Positions 1 to 11,500 of a DNA stretch of 64,000 nt are shown in pieces (the stretch's first letter is position 1; every line of letters starts with the position of its first letter). Position numbers and translations under genes: made by a program. The notes below the pieces were generated by a model. That model saw only the letters and a program-made list of their open reading frames with translations. It did not search any database and was not told the DNA's origin. This DNA comes from Chondrosia reniformis (taxonomy: Eukaryota > Porifera > Demospongiae > Chondrillida > Chondrillidae), in assembly GCA_947172415.1 (NCBI GenBank), contig OX359194.1:620001-684000 (forward strand), in the 5' to 3' direction.

Positions 1-223
1 CCTGTTCTGTATGTCTTGTTTCATTATAGTTCCTGATGCTGCAGTTACTGTTTGATTAATGAGGTGATAATTAATAATATATTGAATAGGGTGACACACA
101 GAGTTTTTTGGCCATAGACAGTATTACTGTACTCTCTGTTACCTAATAATATTATGTTTCCATAGTGATAATTAATGTATTATAATATCTGAAACTTCTG
201 ATTAAAAGTACACACATTTCTAC

Positions 224-341
224 CTAGGACAACTGGATATATATACTGTAGACATAGAACTATTAAGATCCACTATACAGCTGTATGTTGTAGCATGGAT
301 TCGCTGGAATTATGAGATAAGTAGTATCCTATAGTTTCCTC
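224..341 (-). pseudogene. Gene A half-Ig cassette exon, frameshifted
   Basis: This is a second copy of the 3' half of the Ig exon, bounded by ACTACAG|GAGG and CTAG|GTAGA. The matching exon in genes B and C is 114 nt and in frame. Here it is 118 nt because of four extra bases in the TATA run near 235-245, so inclusion would shift the frame. It is probably skipped or dead in gene A. Confidence 0.6.
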
Positions 342-378
342 CTGTAGTAAAATATATAAGCATTTATATATGCATTAC

Positions 379-3300
379 CTAGGACAACTGGATATACTGT
401 AGAAGAAGTGTTCTTATGATCCACTATACAACTGTATGTTGTGGCATGAATTGGTTTGAAAGATGAGATAAGTAGTGTCCTATCATTTCCTGATTTAGTA
501 GAAATCTCTCCATCAGTTGGAGTAACTCGGCTCCTAGGATCACCAGTGAACCAATCCTTAAATGCATCAGTCCTTTCACATTCCAACTGCACAGGTTGAC
601 TGAGGGTAGGTGTTATTGTGATAGTAGTAGTTGGATCATCAGTCCTTCCAACTGTTAAGTTGTTGGTTGCTGATGGATTAACTATAGAATTTGAATTTTC
701 AATAGATTACACTGCAAATATAACATTAACACACTTTATTTGAGAATAAGATTTTATTCCAGTGGAGGTAGCTGTTGATATACAAATTAACAATAGAATT
801 TGAATTATATTTAAACTTGAGCTATGGGATATATACGTATGTATATACGTACAATAACAATCAACGGCAGTTTATCATGTACAAAATTAAGACAATAGTG
901 TAAGTAAAGGAATGTAATATATACCATTATTTGAAACAAATGCATAACAAATGAGAGTTAAAACACAAAAAATTGCCAAACGATTTAGTCACCTATGTCT
1001 TGTATTATATTAAATTAATTTGGAGACCAAAGTCTTAATTAATGTGGAACCAGTGATTAATCACCTCACAACCATGCAAATGAAGAACCACAGACAGCTA
1101 CTTTATAAGTATGTTTATACATGTATACACATTTTTAAATAATGCTATTATACTTTTAATACACTTAATTATATGTATACTAAACAGATGCCATTTGTGA
1201 TAATATATCACAAATGGCATCTGACGGATAATTGGGTGTGGTATATCAAATATTTGGCATAGTTATACTGAGTTACTGACATTTGAAGATTATGCATTAT
1301 TATAGAGGGCATGTTTACAATAAATACACAATCAACAAATGGTAAACAACAAGTAATTGGATTATAATTAGATTACTTTAAAGCCATACATGAGTTTTGT
1401 GGTTTCAAGATTATTGTCCAGCACAATAAATTTACTTAATTCACAAGTGTATATACGCATATTATATATTCCGGCCATGTATAGTCAACTCGTATATATC
1501 ATGAAAATTCAACTCAATTAGCTAATAGCAATCCAAATTTTTGTTGCACTGAACAGATAATTATATTTTCACTTCCTTGCTATTTTTGTTACTATAATGG
1601 TGTTAGTCAAGGAATTATATATACTTCATTCATTAGGACAACATTAGAGAGATAAGTATTTAATCATTCAATTTGAATGAGTATAGGATCAGTTTCTATA
1701 ATTTAAGAACCCAACTCATTAAACATGGCCCCCAATATTTGGGGGCCATGTTTAATGAGGAAGGATCATGCGATCATGAGATTGAGAACAGGATTGGGGC
1801 AGCAGCAAGAATGGTGGGGGCATTAAGAAGTGAAGTTATTGAACACAAAGAGCTGAGCAAAGCTACGAAGCTAAGAGTTATCAATGCCATGGTTGTACCA
1901 ACTCTACTGTATGGGAGTGAGACGTGGACCCTACAGAGAAGACACAGAAGTAAGATCCAGACAATGGAGATGAGGTACCTTAGGAGAGTAGAAGGTGTGA
2001 CCAGAATGGACAGATTAACAAATGAAGACATTAGAAGAAGGCTGGAGGTTGAAGCAGTTTTAGAAGTGGCAGATAGGAAGAAGAAGGAGTGGAGGAAAAA
2101 GATTGAGGAAATGCCTCAGGAGAGGTTGGTGAGAAGAGTGTTTGAGGAAGAGGTGTGTGGTAAACAACCAAGAGGACGGCCAAGAAAGAGATGGAGAGAC
2201 GACACTTAATGATTTTTGCCTATATATTATTATGCAGAACAGTCTATATCCCTATAGTAACTGAAAATTTTAAAGTATTTTTACTGTATGTAACAGCGAC
2301 CTCCTACTGAGGAGATGAGCTACATGATGAATTGATTGATTGAAGAACCCAAGGCACAACTTTTTTAACAAAATGGTATAAACATGTTAGAAACTGCATA
2401 TGAAAGAATAAACGGTCAAGATAATCGAGCTTTCGTCAGTATATATCGCCTGAGTGAGCATCGCTGGACTACTGCTATATATATACACTACATAGATACA
2501 GATGCTATTCCAGTCTATGTAAGGTTAACCATTAGGTCTTTTTCGCAGGCAGCCCTTTATATTTTTTCATTTGCCGATTATGTTGTACAGCTTCATGTTA
2601 CGGAAAGATATATATATATATACTTGCAATTGTCCATGTGTAGGAATAAGGAGTGTTATATATTATGCATGTTAAAATACAATCAAGTACTACACAGTAC
2701 AAGTTACAAATTTATACACGGATGCAAGTGACTCCCAAAATAATCACAATCAGGTATATTAAACGCTACAGGACTTTAGCCACACTGAAATTCTCAACTT
2801 CTGCATACAGAGTAGTAGTCTACAGGTCATATAAGGTTAAACACATGGCCTTCCAATTACCTTTTCACACCTTAGTATAGACTGAAGATGATTTGGTAAC
2901 TTAGATTAACTTAGTATATTGTAACTTGCACTGTATATACAGTGCAATATATATATAATACGGGTTAATACGCAACTGTTATAACACTTATTTTATACGT
3001 CGATATATGTATAATACGAGTTCATACGCAACTATTGTAACACTTAATTTATACGTCAATACATCGTTTTTGCAAATGGCGGCGTTCAGGAAGCTTTAGT
3101 TAACGAAGCTTTTCCATCGTTATTTATAAAGTTCAGGACACTTAAGCGTCCTCAATCGTTAGTATTACGAATATATATATTAAATACCAACGATGCGGCC
3201 AAGTAGTTCGAGTTAATTCGGGGGGCGGCAGCCCTACGAGTTTTTAAACTCAAAATATTGGTTCCTGTATTTTAAGCCAAATTTAAACCGAAACTAAAAT

Positions 3301-3490
3301 TAAATTTGACTAAGATGACTGATAACAACTTATAAACCTGTAATTCGTTATATGTGTATCGTATATACGTAGTAAACAAATATTTTTCGTGACAAACATG
3401 TTTACGTACATGTAGCTCTACACCCCTAAACTCACCTAAATTCGTTCCAAACACGAAAACTATAAGACAATGTAAATAATGCCTGATCAT
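379..3490 (-). CDS. Gene A: receptor-type tyrosine phosphatase, 5' end only (runs off the left edge)
   Basis: Two coding exons are visible. The first, 3436-3490, encodes a hydrophobic signal peptide beginning [19 protein letters not shown] and ends in phase 1 at a GTGAGT donor. The second, 379-681 (303 nt, phase 1-1), encodes an Ig-like domain with the Cys pair (LEC ... TYSCIVDH) and ends at GTAATG. Both match the first two exons of genes B and C nearly base for base. FN3, membrane and phosphatase exons are expected left of base 1 by homology. The start is the only in-frame ATG ahead of the hydrophobic stretch. Intron 1 (682-3435) is longer than in B and C because it holds a LINE insertion and another repeat. 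Confidence 0.8.
1185..1223. repeat. 17-bp perfect inverted repeat
   Basis: The arms 1185-1201 and 1207-1223 are exact reverse complements around a 5-base loop. It lies in intron 1 of gene A. Genes B and C keep parts of the right arm next to an AT run. Function unknown; possibly the end of an old foldback element. Confidence 0.6.
1715..2342 (+). mobile_element. 5'-truncated, 5'-inverted LINE insertion in gene A intron 1
   Basis: It is flanked by a 10-bp target-site duplication, aagaacccaa, at 1705-1714 and 2343-2352. The forward part (1741-2342) encodes the C-terminal region of a non-LTR retrotransposon reverse transcriptase: AMFNEEG, then [28 protein letters not shown] and a basic end RGRPRKRW, stopping at 2209. 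After the stop come a short stem-loop (CTCCT ACTG AGGAG, about 2311-2324) and a GATT-type tail. The first 26 bases (1715-1740) are the same element in reverse orientation, giving a 19-bp arm, 7-base loop palindrome with 1741-1759. This is the pattern of twin-primed 5' inversion. Genes B and C keep only the inverted scar. Confidence 0.8.
2570..3260. mobile_element. Foldback-type element, copy in gene A intron 1, with nested insertion
   Basis: Sequence at about 2570-2610 and 2950-3240 closely matches 22620-22975, which sits in a different intron of gene C. It contains nested hairpins (AGGAC ... GTCCT near 3133-3150) and ends in a stem whose right arm is lost here but complete in the gene C copy. 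No coding capacity is seen. Two unrelated sites sharing the sequence show that it is mobile or was copied. Confidence 0.55.
2612..2945. repeat. Dispersed repeat nested inside the foldback element
   Basis: This segment interrupts the foldback element. Its middle (about 2680-2870) resembles 51250-51475 in gene E intron 1, sharing phrases such as caagttacaaattta, gtagtagt and accttttcacacct. The short frames inside are not conserved between the two copies, so I treat it as non-coding. Confidence 0.45.
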
Positions 3491-4160
3491 ACTTCCAAAC
3501 TGGGCAACTAATTCGAGTGATCAATCTATCCTGGAGATTATTAATTATAGGAAACAGGCTGATGACGTCAGAATATCAATAAATGAGTCTGCCTAAGTTG
3601 TCAAATATTATAAGGTTTCTGATGTAGCCAGAGTCCACACTGTGAAAATGAATAATATAAACAACTAAGTAATATTAATAGGCATTCATCAAATCTACAT
3701 GTCACACTTTGTGGGAGAGGCCATATTACGGCTGCACCACCAACCACCCATCTAATAATAATAAGTATACATAGAGCGCCCACCCTTGGCACAGGAGAGG
3801 TCAACTTAATTACATTGCATTGACTATTGAGGCATAGACATAATTATTATTTTTTGTATATAGTCCAGAAATATGAAGGTGGGTAAGGACAAATATAAGG
3901 AAATGTTACTATTCTGCTAACACTTGTATACAAGCATGTTTCAAGAGTGCATATGAATAAGATATTATAGAAAGAACACATTTTATTGAGCATACAAGCA
4001 GTCACAACTCGATCACAAAGGAATTTACTAATTTAAACTCAACTCTCCTGAGAATGTATACTATTATACTGTATATATATTATAAACTGTATATCTGCAC
4101 TATTATATTCTTGAAACATATAGCCATATATAGATGATTATGTACTTTGTAAGTATAAGG
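3491..4160. promoter_or_regulatory. Upstream region of gene A (presumed promoter)
   Basis: No gene is seen here. The stretch is conserved upstream of B (16848-17640) and C (30207-31000), including a CRE-like TGACGTCA at about 3564-3571 on both strands (also near 16920 and 30280). Conservation could reflect only recent duplication. The core promoter was not identified. Confidence 0.35.
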
Positions 4161-4189
4161 TTCCAAACATGAATAAAACTGGAACATGC

Positions 4190-4254
4190 ATGTTTAACTG
4201 TAGCTCAGTGGAAAAGTACTAGTGGCTATGGCCAGATGTCCTGGGTTCGATCCC
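4190..4254 (+). mobile_element. tRNA-derived SINE head, locus 1
   Basis: A tagctcagtgg A box at 4201-4211 and a ggttcgatccc B box at 4244-4254 lie 43 bases apart, the spacing of the internal RNA polymerase III promoter in a tRNA. The flanks do not pair into an acceptor stem, so it is not a tRNA gene. The same head occurs at 17670-17723 and 31045-31098. The repeat array starts at its 3' end. Confidence 0.7.
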
Positions 4255-5080
4255 CAATAATGGCTTTGCTCCCCAATAATGGCTTTGCTCCCCAATAATG
4301 GCTTTGCTCCCCAATAATGGCTTTGCTCCCCAATAATGGCTTTGCTCCCCAATAATGGCTTTGCTCCCCAATAATGGCTTTGCTCCCCAATAATGGCTTT
4401 GCTCCCCAATAATGGCTTTGCTCCCCAGTAATGGCTTTGCTCCCCAATAATGGCTTTGCTCCCCAATAATGGCTTTGCTCCCCAGTAATGGCTTTGCTCC
4501 CCAATAATGGCTTTGCTCCCCAGTAATGGCTTTGCTCCCCAATAATGGCTTTGCTCCCCAGTAATGGCTTTGCTCCCCAGTAATGGCTTTGCTCCCCAGT
4601 AATGGCTTTGCTCCCCAGTAATGGCTTTGCTCCCCAGTAATGGCTTTGCTCCCCAGTAATGGCTTTGCTCCCCAGCAATGGCTTTGCTCCTCAATAATGG
4701 CTTTGCTCCCCAATAATGGCTTTGCTCCTCAATAATTGTTTTGCTCCCCAGTAATGGCTTTGCTCCTCAATAATTGCTTTGCTCCCCAGTAATGGCTTTG
4801 CTCCTCAATAATTGCTTTGCTCCCCAGTAATGGCTTTGCTCCTCAATAATTGTTTTGCTCCCCAATAATGGCTTTGCTCCCCAATAATGGCTTTGCTCCC
4901 CAATAATTGCTTTGCTCCCCAATAATGGCTTTGCTCCTCAATAATTGCTTTGCTCCCCAGTAATGGCTTTGCTCCCTGGTAATGGCTTTGCTCCTCAATA
5001 ATGGCTTTGCTCCCCAGTAATGGCTTTGCTCCCCAGCAATGGCTTCAGTAATGGCTTTGCTCCCCAGTAATATTAATGGC
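4251..5080. repeat. 19-bp minisatellite, about 43 units, SINE locus 1
   Basis: The unit is ccccaataatggctttgct, with variants cagtaat, cctcaataatt and cagcaat. Because 19 is not divisible by three and no minus-strand frame has a stop in the unit, all three minus frames read the same 19-residue peptide repeat. These long frames are therefore not genes. The array fills part of the gap between gene A's start codon and gene B's stop codon. Confidence 0.95.
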
Positions 5081-5591
5081 TTTTTGTGCTTTTCCTTTTC
5101 ATAAATTTTTTGCTTACTTATTATTTAGAAAGGTTTACAAGGAAAGAGTGCTTCATGAGATCTGTACTATTTTGCATCAAATTCAGATTGAAATCCAGCT
5201 GTACCAGCCCATGATCATGAGTTGAGGTGGCCATGGAAGATCACTGACTTTAATCATCGTACACAATTTGGATGTACTTGGACTGTCTTACACTGATCAA
5301 GCAATCTATTCCTACAAACTGTCGATGCCAAACTGTCCAAGTGATGTTTATTATTAAAATTAATACCATCGTTCAAAAGGGAGTGTGCATACCACCACAT
5401 GCACCTTAATTGACATGCTATTATAATTCAAATTCTCCTGCAGTGTAAAGGTCGTTTATAAAGGTTCCACACATCATATTATTGTTAAAGATTCTGTCAA
5501 AGATTTACACAACCTTAAAATTAATTATATATTTATCTAGATAGTCCCAACATAATATTGTTAAACTGTAGAGTGTCTGAGTATCAGAGAA
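5081..5591. other. 3' flank of gene B, no gene seen
   Basis: Downstream of gene B's stop on the minus strand. An AATAAA on the minus strand at 5347-5352 could be the polyadenylation signal; the same motif follows gene C at about 18209-18214. Nothing else is recognised. Confidence 0.4.
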
Positions 5592-8500
5592 TTAAACAAC
5601 TTTAAAATTAGCATAATTATCAAAGGATTTGATGTAGGCTTGAAGCATTTCATAACACAACTTGTACTGTTCCTGCATGGAGAAAGAGGCAGTAAAGAGG
5701 TATAGAAATTATTGATTGTATGATGGTATGTTTGTATGCAGTAAACTCACCACAGTGGAGACCATGTTTGGTCTTTGCACTCTCATGGTTTTGACAGTCT
5801 GAAATATGTCAACTTCCCTTTCAACTTTAACTCTCTCAATCTCAGTCATGACAGTAATAAATACACCAGTACGACCCATGCCATCACTGCAAAGTATATA
5901 AATTTTAAAGTATACTTAAAATTTATGGTTGCTTGAAATCAGCCACACACTATATATATATATATAGAATTAATTTCAATTCTGCCATTTTCAGTTTAAC
6001 ATTACTCACTCGCACATGACAATGACAGGTTTTTCCGATCCACACTGCATCTTCTCTACATCTGCAATCATCGTCATTAATGGAGTTATCTGAACAGGAC
6101 CGTCAGCCTTCCAGTCACTTGAGTGAAACAAGGTCAACTCCATAGAATTAGAATCAGGCTTGAAATCAAAATTGACAAAATATTGAATGAATGTCGCCTA
6201 ACAATTTGTATATACATACATAATAGATTCTCTTATATACGATACGGTTCATAAAAAAGGTAACGTGGTTAACGCTTGCCAGTTACCAGATTTCAGTTAA
6301 CTTTTAACCAAAAACTGGTAAAAGTTAACAGTTAACGGTTAACCGTTTTCTGTTAACGTATTGTCGTAGCGCAATACATTGTATTGTACATTTTGCATGG
6401 CTATACCTTTCTCCTATCTGAAACATTTAGAGTGTAGGTAGTGTAACCTTGATGGTTTTCATTGTACATCAGGTCTACTTTGAGAAAGCTGTACTCTGCT
6501 GTTATGATCTTTCCGTCTGGCCAAAATTGTACACAAAACTCCTATGATAATATACACAAAGAAAGGAATATAAATATAAAAGGAAAAGTTATATCTATAA
6601 TTATAACAGTCACTAATATAAGTGTGTATGTGTAAGTTGCATCAAGTATTATAAAGATTATATACGTATTACCGTAAGTGGAATGTTTTCGAGATGAATT
6701 TTGCAAACATTTATTTTGTAAATCTGAATGATGCTGCCACCTTACACTTTTAACAAATTTAGAAATTCAGTATTGGTCACTTATTGGGAGTAATAACAAG
6801 GATAGTTTGGCTTATTTCAGCAAAATATTAAAATGTTTTATATCACTGATATGTATGTATACCTCTTCAGTTTCCTTCAAGTCACACAGTAGTACAATCA
6901 CAGAAGTCTTCAACTGCCAGACCACTTCCCACAAGTCATCTCTAGTGTGCATCAGTGGAGACTGAGCAGCTATAAAGGCTCGTGGAGTGGAGTAGCTCTA
7001 TAGAGTATACGTATATATATAGGATTAAAGAGATATTCAGTGTTTTCATGATATAAAAATAAAATTAATAAATGTCAGAAACTGTGGATGAAACAACAGA
7101 GCTGAAATTCATTGGTCATTAAATGTGAACCCAAATTATCATTATTAAATATAGCTTTGAGAATATGCAATACATATTACGTATATACTGTAGTTGCCAA
7201 CTTTCCAAAATTAACTTCAGGGACACCTTGTGTGTAGGCATAAATTGATTACATAATTAATATGTTATGCCATCATATAAAAATGGAGGGGAGGTAGCGG
7301 TCTGGGGTACGTGAGACTATTTAAGGGCCTGTTTTCCTTGAGAAGTGTTGTTTGTGTTAAAATTTGTCGGTGTAAAACCAACACACAAGGGAGGCTAACA
7401 TCCTAGGCATTTTTCTGTTGGGGATTAAAACCTTGAATAAATACCTGGGACAAAGTAGCTTTCATCTGGGACATGGGACACAGCTTATTTTCCGGGATTG
7501 TCCCGGGCAATCCCGGACAGTTGACAACTATGACAATATGGTACCATAAGGCACACACTCCAAGCTTACACTTACATTGATTGAAGAGGCATTAAAATAA
7601 TCATTTCCATTCTCTGGAGTCCGTCCAGAAATGTGTATGTAGTTTAGGGAATCTATATATGGGCGTGCATATAAATACAGTCATACGAAATGAACAAATT
7701 ACATACATATATGTGCATATATTTATCTGTTGTATTTTATTATCTAAACAGGCAAAGGATTCACAGAAGATCAAGATAAAGAAATAGACAACAGACTCCC
7801 AGGATCACTGATGAAGGGTGGAATTCCCAGAAACGGCTGTCTGACCCAGTGGAGAAGAAGATGAAAGAAGGGAAAAGAAAGAAGAAAAGACTCCTGTATC
7901 TTCATCCAAAGCTCTCTTCAGGTTTAGTTCCCCTATAGGCTCTTTACAGATTAGGCATATAGCATGTAGGAAAATGGTATCTTAGATTCTTCACATGTCA
8001 CAGTTTCAACTCACAGGGGAACTTTTCATTGTATCTGTTTTTCCAAGCAATTGCACTCTCCTGGGAATACTCTATATCATCACTGCAAACACTCTTTGAC
8101 ACGCTACTCAAAGTCTATAATCACACACATATATATATACTTATTGTGTAGATAAGATACTAGGTATATACCAATATAATGAATTATTAGATCAATTAGC
8201 ATCTAATAATAATAAAATGGCCTGGGTGATAACTGATGCATGAACTTTGAGGTTAAAGTAATACTTTCAATTGTTTTCTGAGACACAAGATTAGTACTTA
8301 CATCAAATTCAAACTGAAATCCAGTTACTTCCTTGTCCTCTATGGTTGCTTCCAAGTCAGTGATCTTCCTCCTCAACTCATGGGCTGGTACGGCAGTCTC
8401 CCCACAGGTCAAGTAGTCATTGAGAGCATCATGGATAAACACATACTGCTCCTGTATTGAGATAAAAATATATTACAAATAATACACAGACACAGTATAA

Positions 8501-11500
8501 TAGAAACAAGTATATGTATATCTCCTTAAAATGAATATATTATCTTTGGGATGGTACATCCTTCGACTTTTGAGCGTTTAAAAATGCAGTTTGTTTTCGT
8601 TTCTTCGTCAAACGATTCGACCCTGGGGGTCTTCTTCAGTCAAACGCTCAAAAGTCGAAGGATGTACCATCCCAAAGATAAGTTTGATACGGTTATAAGG
8701 AATCCTTATTCTAATCAATATATTGTTGTAAATCTTAAATATTGTATAACGGCACTCTAGGAGCTAACTTATTAAGTAATTAATCATAAAAATATATTAC
8801 AAATGATACATAGACACAGTATAATAGAAACAAGTATATTAATGAATATATCATGCATATTTGTATATAAAATGGCTACCTTCATGTATTTATAAAGTTT
8901 TTGAAATAAATTTAATATATTTCAAGAAGATTGGGTATCTCCTTTAAATCAATATATTGATCTTAAATCTGTAAATCTTATAAATCTAAATAATGAATAC
9001 GGTACTCACCAGGCTTTGAACCATGAACGTCCTCTTTGATCTCATTTCAGTAACAAACTCATAAATGTTGAGATTATCTCTTTTCTTCAATCTTTGTATC
9101 ATGGTATCAATAGTGATGAATGTACCAGTACGACCTACTCCAGCACTATAAAGTTATCGAAAAACTATCATTTTAATGATTTAGTACAGGCTGAAGGGAG
9201 CATTAAGGATCAAGCAATGTTAGGTAGGATGAATTTATATAGACCAAGGAATTGAATCATCTTAGTTACAGTATTCTTGGGTAATTATTCCTTTTCTTCA
9301 CTTATTACGTGACAGGAAATGAAAAAAGAGGAACTGGGTGTCTATACACAGACAACCAAACATTTTTAACTCAAACTGTGTTGAAAAATGGATCATCCAA
9401 ATGATAAGTTTGACCTAACTCAAAACTTTATTACAATACTCTTATTACATATATAGAGATATAGAATTCATAATATGTGTTTTTAAAATAGATGTCTCTG
9501 TAGAGCATTGTACAATACACATTATGAACTAACCTGCAGTGTACAATCAGAGGTGACGGACTGTTCTTGTATACCTTTCTAACTTGCTTTGTGAACTGTA
9601 TCAGAGATGAGGGATGTTGAGGTACTCCATGATCAGGCCATCCAGTGTACAGGAAGTGTTTCAATGTAAATGACTTGCTGTTTGCTTCAGACATCTAAAG
9701 CAAGCATTTTTATAAATGATGTTTAGAAGAAACATATAAATTAATATATACAGCACTGTTTGATCTTACAATTATTTAAACCTCGGAAATGATCAACATA
9801 CATTACTCACATTCTTAACCAGCATTTCCCTAACTTCATAGTCGGCAAAGAAGTTACATGACATTAATTTTATGTAGAATCCTCTACCAGGTTCAAACAC
9901 TTGCTCTGTATCATCTTTCCAGTAGCGCTCACACTTTTTCTAGAGAAATGATTAATGTCAAAACATTTTATAAAGAATTACATACTGTACATATTAAGTA
10001 GATGGAAACAATATAAATATACACCTTTGTCTGTATAGAGGCTGCGTTTGAATAAAGGTTGTTTAGGGCCCAGAATCGGCTACTCAGCACCATAACCCTT
10101 GAGTATAATTATGTATTAAATAAAAAAATTGTCTTGTTGAATTACTTTTCCCTTCTCTTGTGGTTGTGTCAACATGACAATTACAGGAGGTCTGTGGTCC
10201 CATATCATCTGCCAGAAATCAGATATTGAATTGGGAGTGGGACCTGAAGACAAGTGAGGAAATATATTATATACAGACGAATGCAAAATATTATATATAC
10301 ATTCATACCTTGAGATGCGATGTAAGCTCCTTTTTTACAACCCTATATATACATAGCTTGGTGTATCAAAACACTTCAATGTTGAAATGTCAAATATATG
10401 TGGTTAACATGAAGTCCGACTTACTGCATGTTTATAATATATACGTACGTACATAAAAAATATGGTATATTTGTAGACACATTGAATAATATGATATATA
10501 TTAGGTATATAGATCAGACATGTACGTATATAATATATGTAGTACACACTCACATCAATGTAGGAAGCATTGATATAGTCACTTCCATTCTCATCAGGAA
10601 CAGACAGTACTACTCTGGAATGGTCATCTGAATGGAAATAAACATTTTTATCACAAGAATATGTACATAAGAATATATTAGTTAGAAATATCTACAAATA
10701 TATTACGTAACAATGGAATATTAAAGAATACTATAGCTAACCATTTGCAGTCAAGGGTTATGTTACATTACATATAATCAAGGTAAGCCCTTACATGTGT
10801 GAATGTTGAGATATCTGTTCTTTTTCTTGTTAGCTTTAGCAATGTCTTCCACTCCATTTGGATCATTTTCAATTGTCTGAAAAAACAGTATATAGTTATG
10901 TATATATACGTTATATATACATAATATACATGTAATAGCCTAAGGGAAATAGCTATAATTGATTTATACTCCATTGTCATGGCACTCAAACAGCCCAAAA
11001 AGAAAGAATGCAATAAGTGTGTTACAGTGACTAAAGAAATCGATGGTAACACGGAAAATAAAGGCATTAGATAACTTGTTCGCGTTGTATACTGTAATTT
11101 CTTTATCAGCACTTCATGCTGTATACAGTATGTACGTATAGTGCTACCCTCCTATCCTATTGTTGCATGGACTATAAATAATGTATATACATACGTAAAT
11201 ACATAAACAACACAATTGATTCTTACACACATGCAGCAAATATAATCATATATAAGTGAATATCATTACATTGTATTCCTTTTCAAAACCACTGTCTTTT
11301 TCCATTCTCATTTGTCTGACATGAGCTGCAAATTTTGATTTGGAAATACTCTTAGAAATATCCTCATAGTCTGCAATAATGGTACTTACAGTAATTGAAT
11401 ATATTCGATATTCAAATATTGATTAAAATTACATGGATTCACAGATGATTGAGATAAAGAAAAGACAAAGACTCTCATGATCAGGATCACTAATGAAGGG

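Larger units (their letters stand above)
5592..8114 (-). other. Gene B phosphatase domain D2 (degenerate active site)
   Basis: Exons: 8015-8114, 7576-7652, 6863-6997, 6407-6541, 6010-6158, 5751-5886, 5592-5672. WKNRY and NDYFNASSI show the PTP fold. The P-loop reads VMCDDGMGRTG: the Cys (codon 6012-6014) and Arg of CX5R remain, but the preceding His and the SA pair are replaced. The WPD loop reads WKADG, so the general-acid Asp is displaced. D2 domains of RPTPs are typically weak or inactive, so a regulatory role is likely. Confidence 0.82.

Noticed and set aside
4201..4254. A functional tRNA gene
   Set aside because: A and B boxes are present, but the flanks do not form an acceptor stem and the same head recurs as a SINE.
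4194..4713. Three overlapping ~150-residue frames of a repeated peptide (minus strand)
   Set aside because: Pure by-product of a 19-bp minisatellite without stops; no signal, no homology, and the array length differs among the three paralogous gaps.
4251..5080. CRISPR-like array
   Set aside because: Direct repeats follow one another with no unique spacers, in a eukaryotic intergenic region.
8551..8760. 69-residue frame shared by B and C (also 21872-22081)
   Set aside because: It reads through the two arms of the 38-bp inverted repeat; identity is due to gene duplication.
10226..10631. Plus-strand frames conserved between B and C (also 23778-24183)
   Set aside because: They overlap D1 exons in antisense; B and C are near-identical, so conservation carries no weight.
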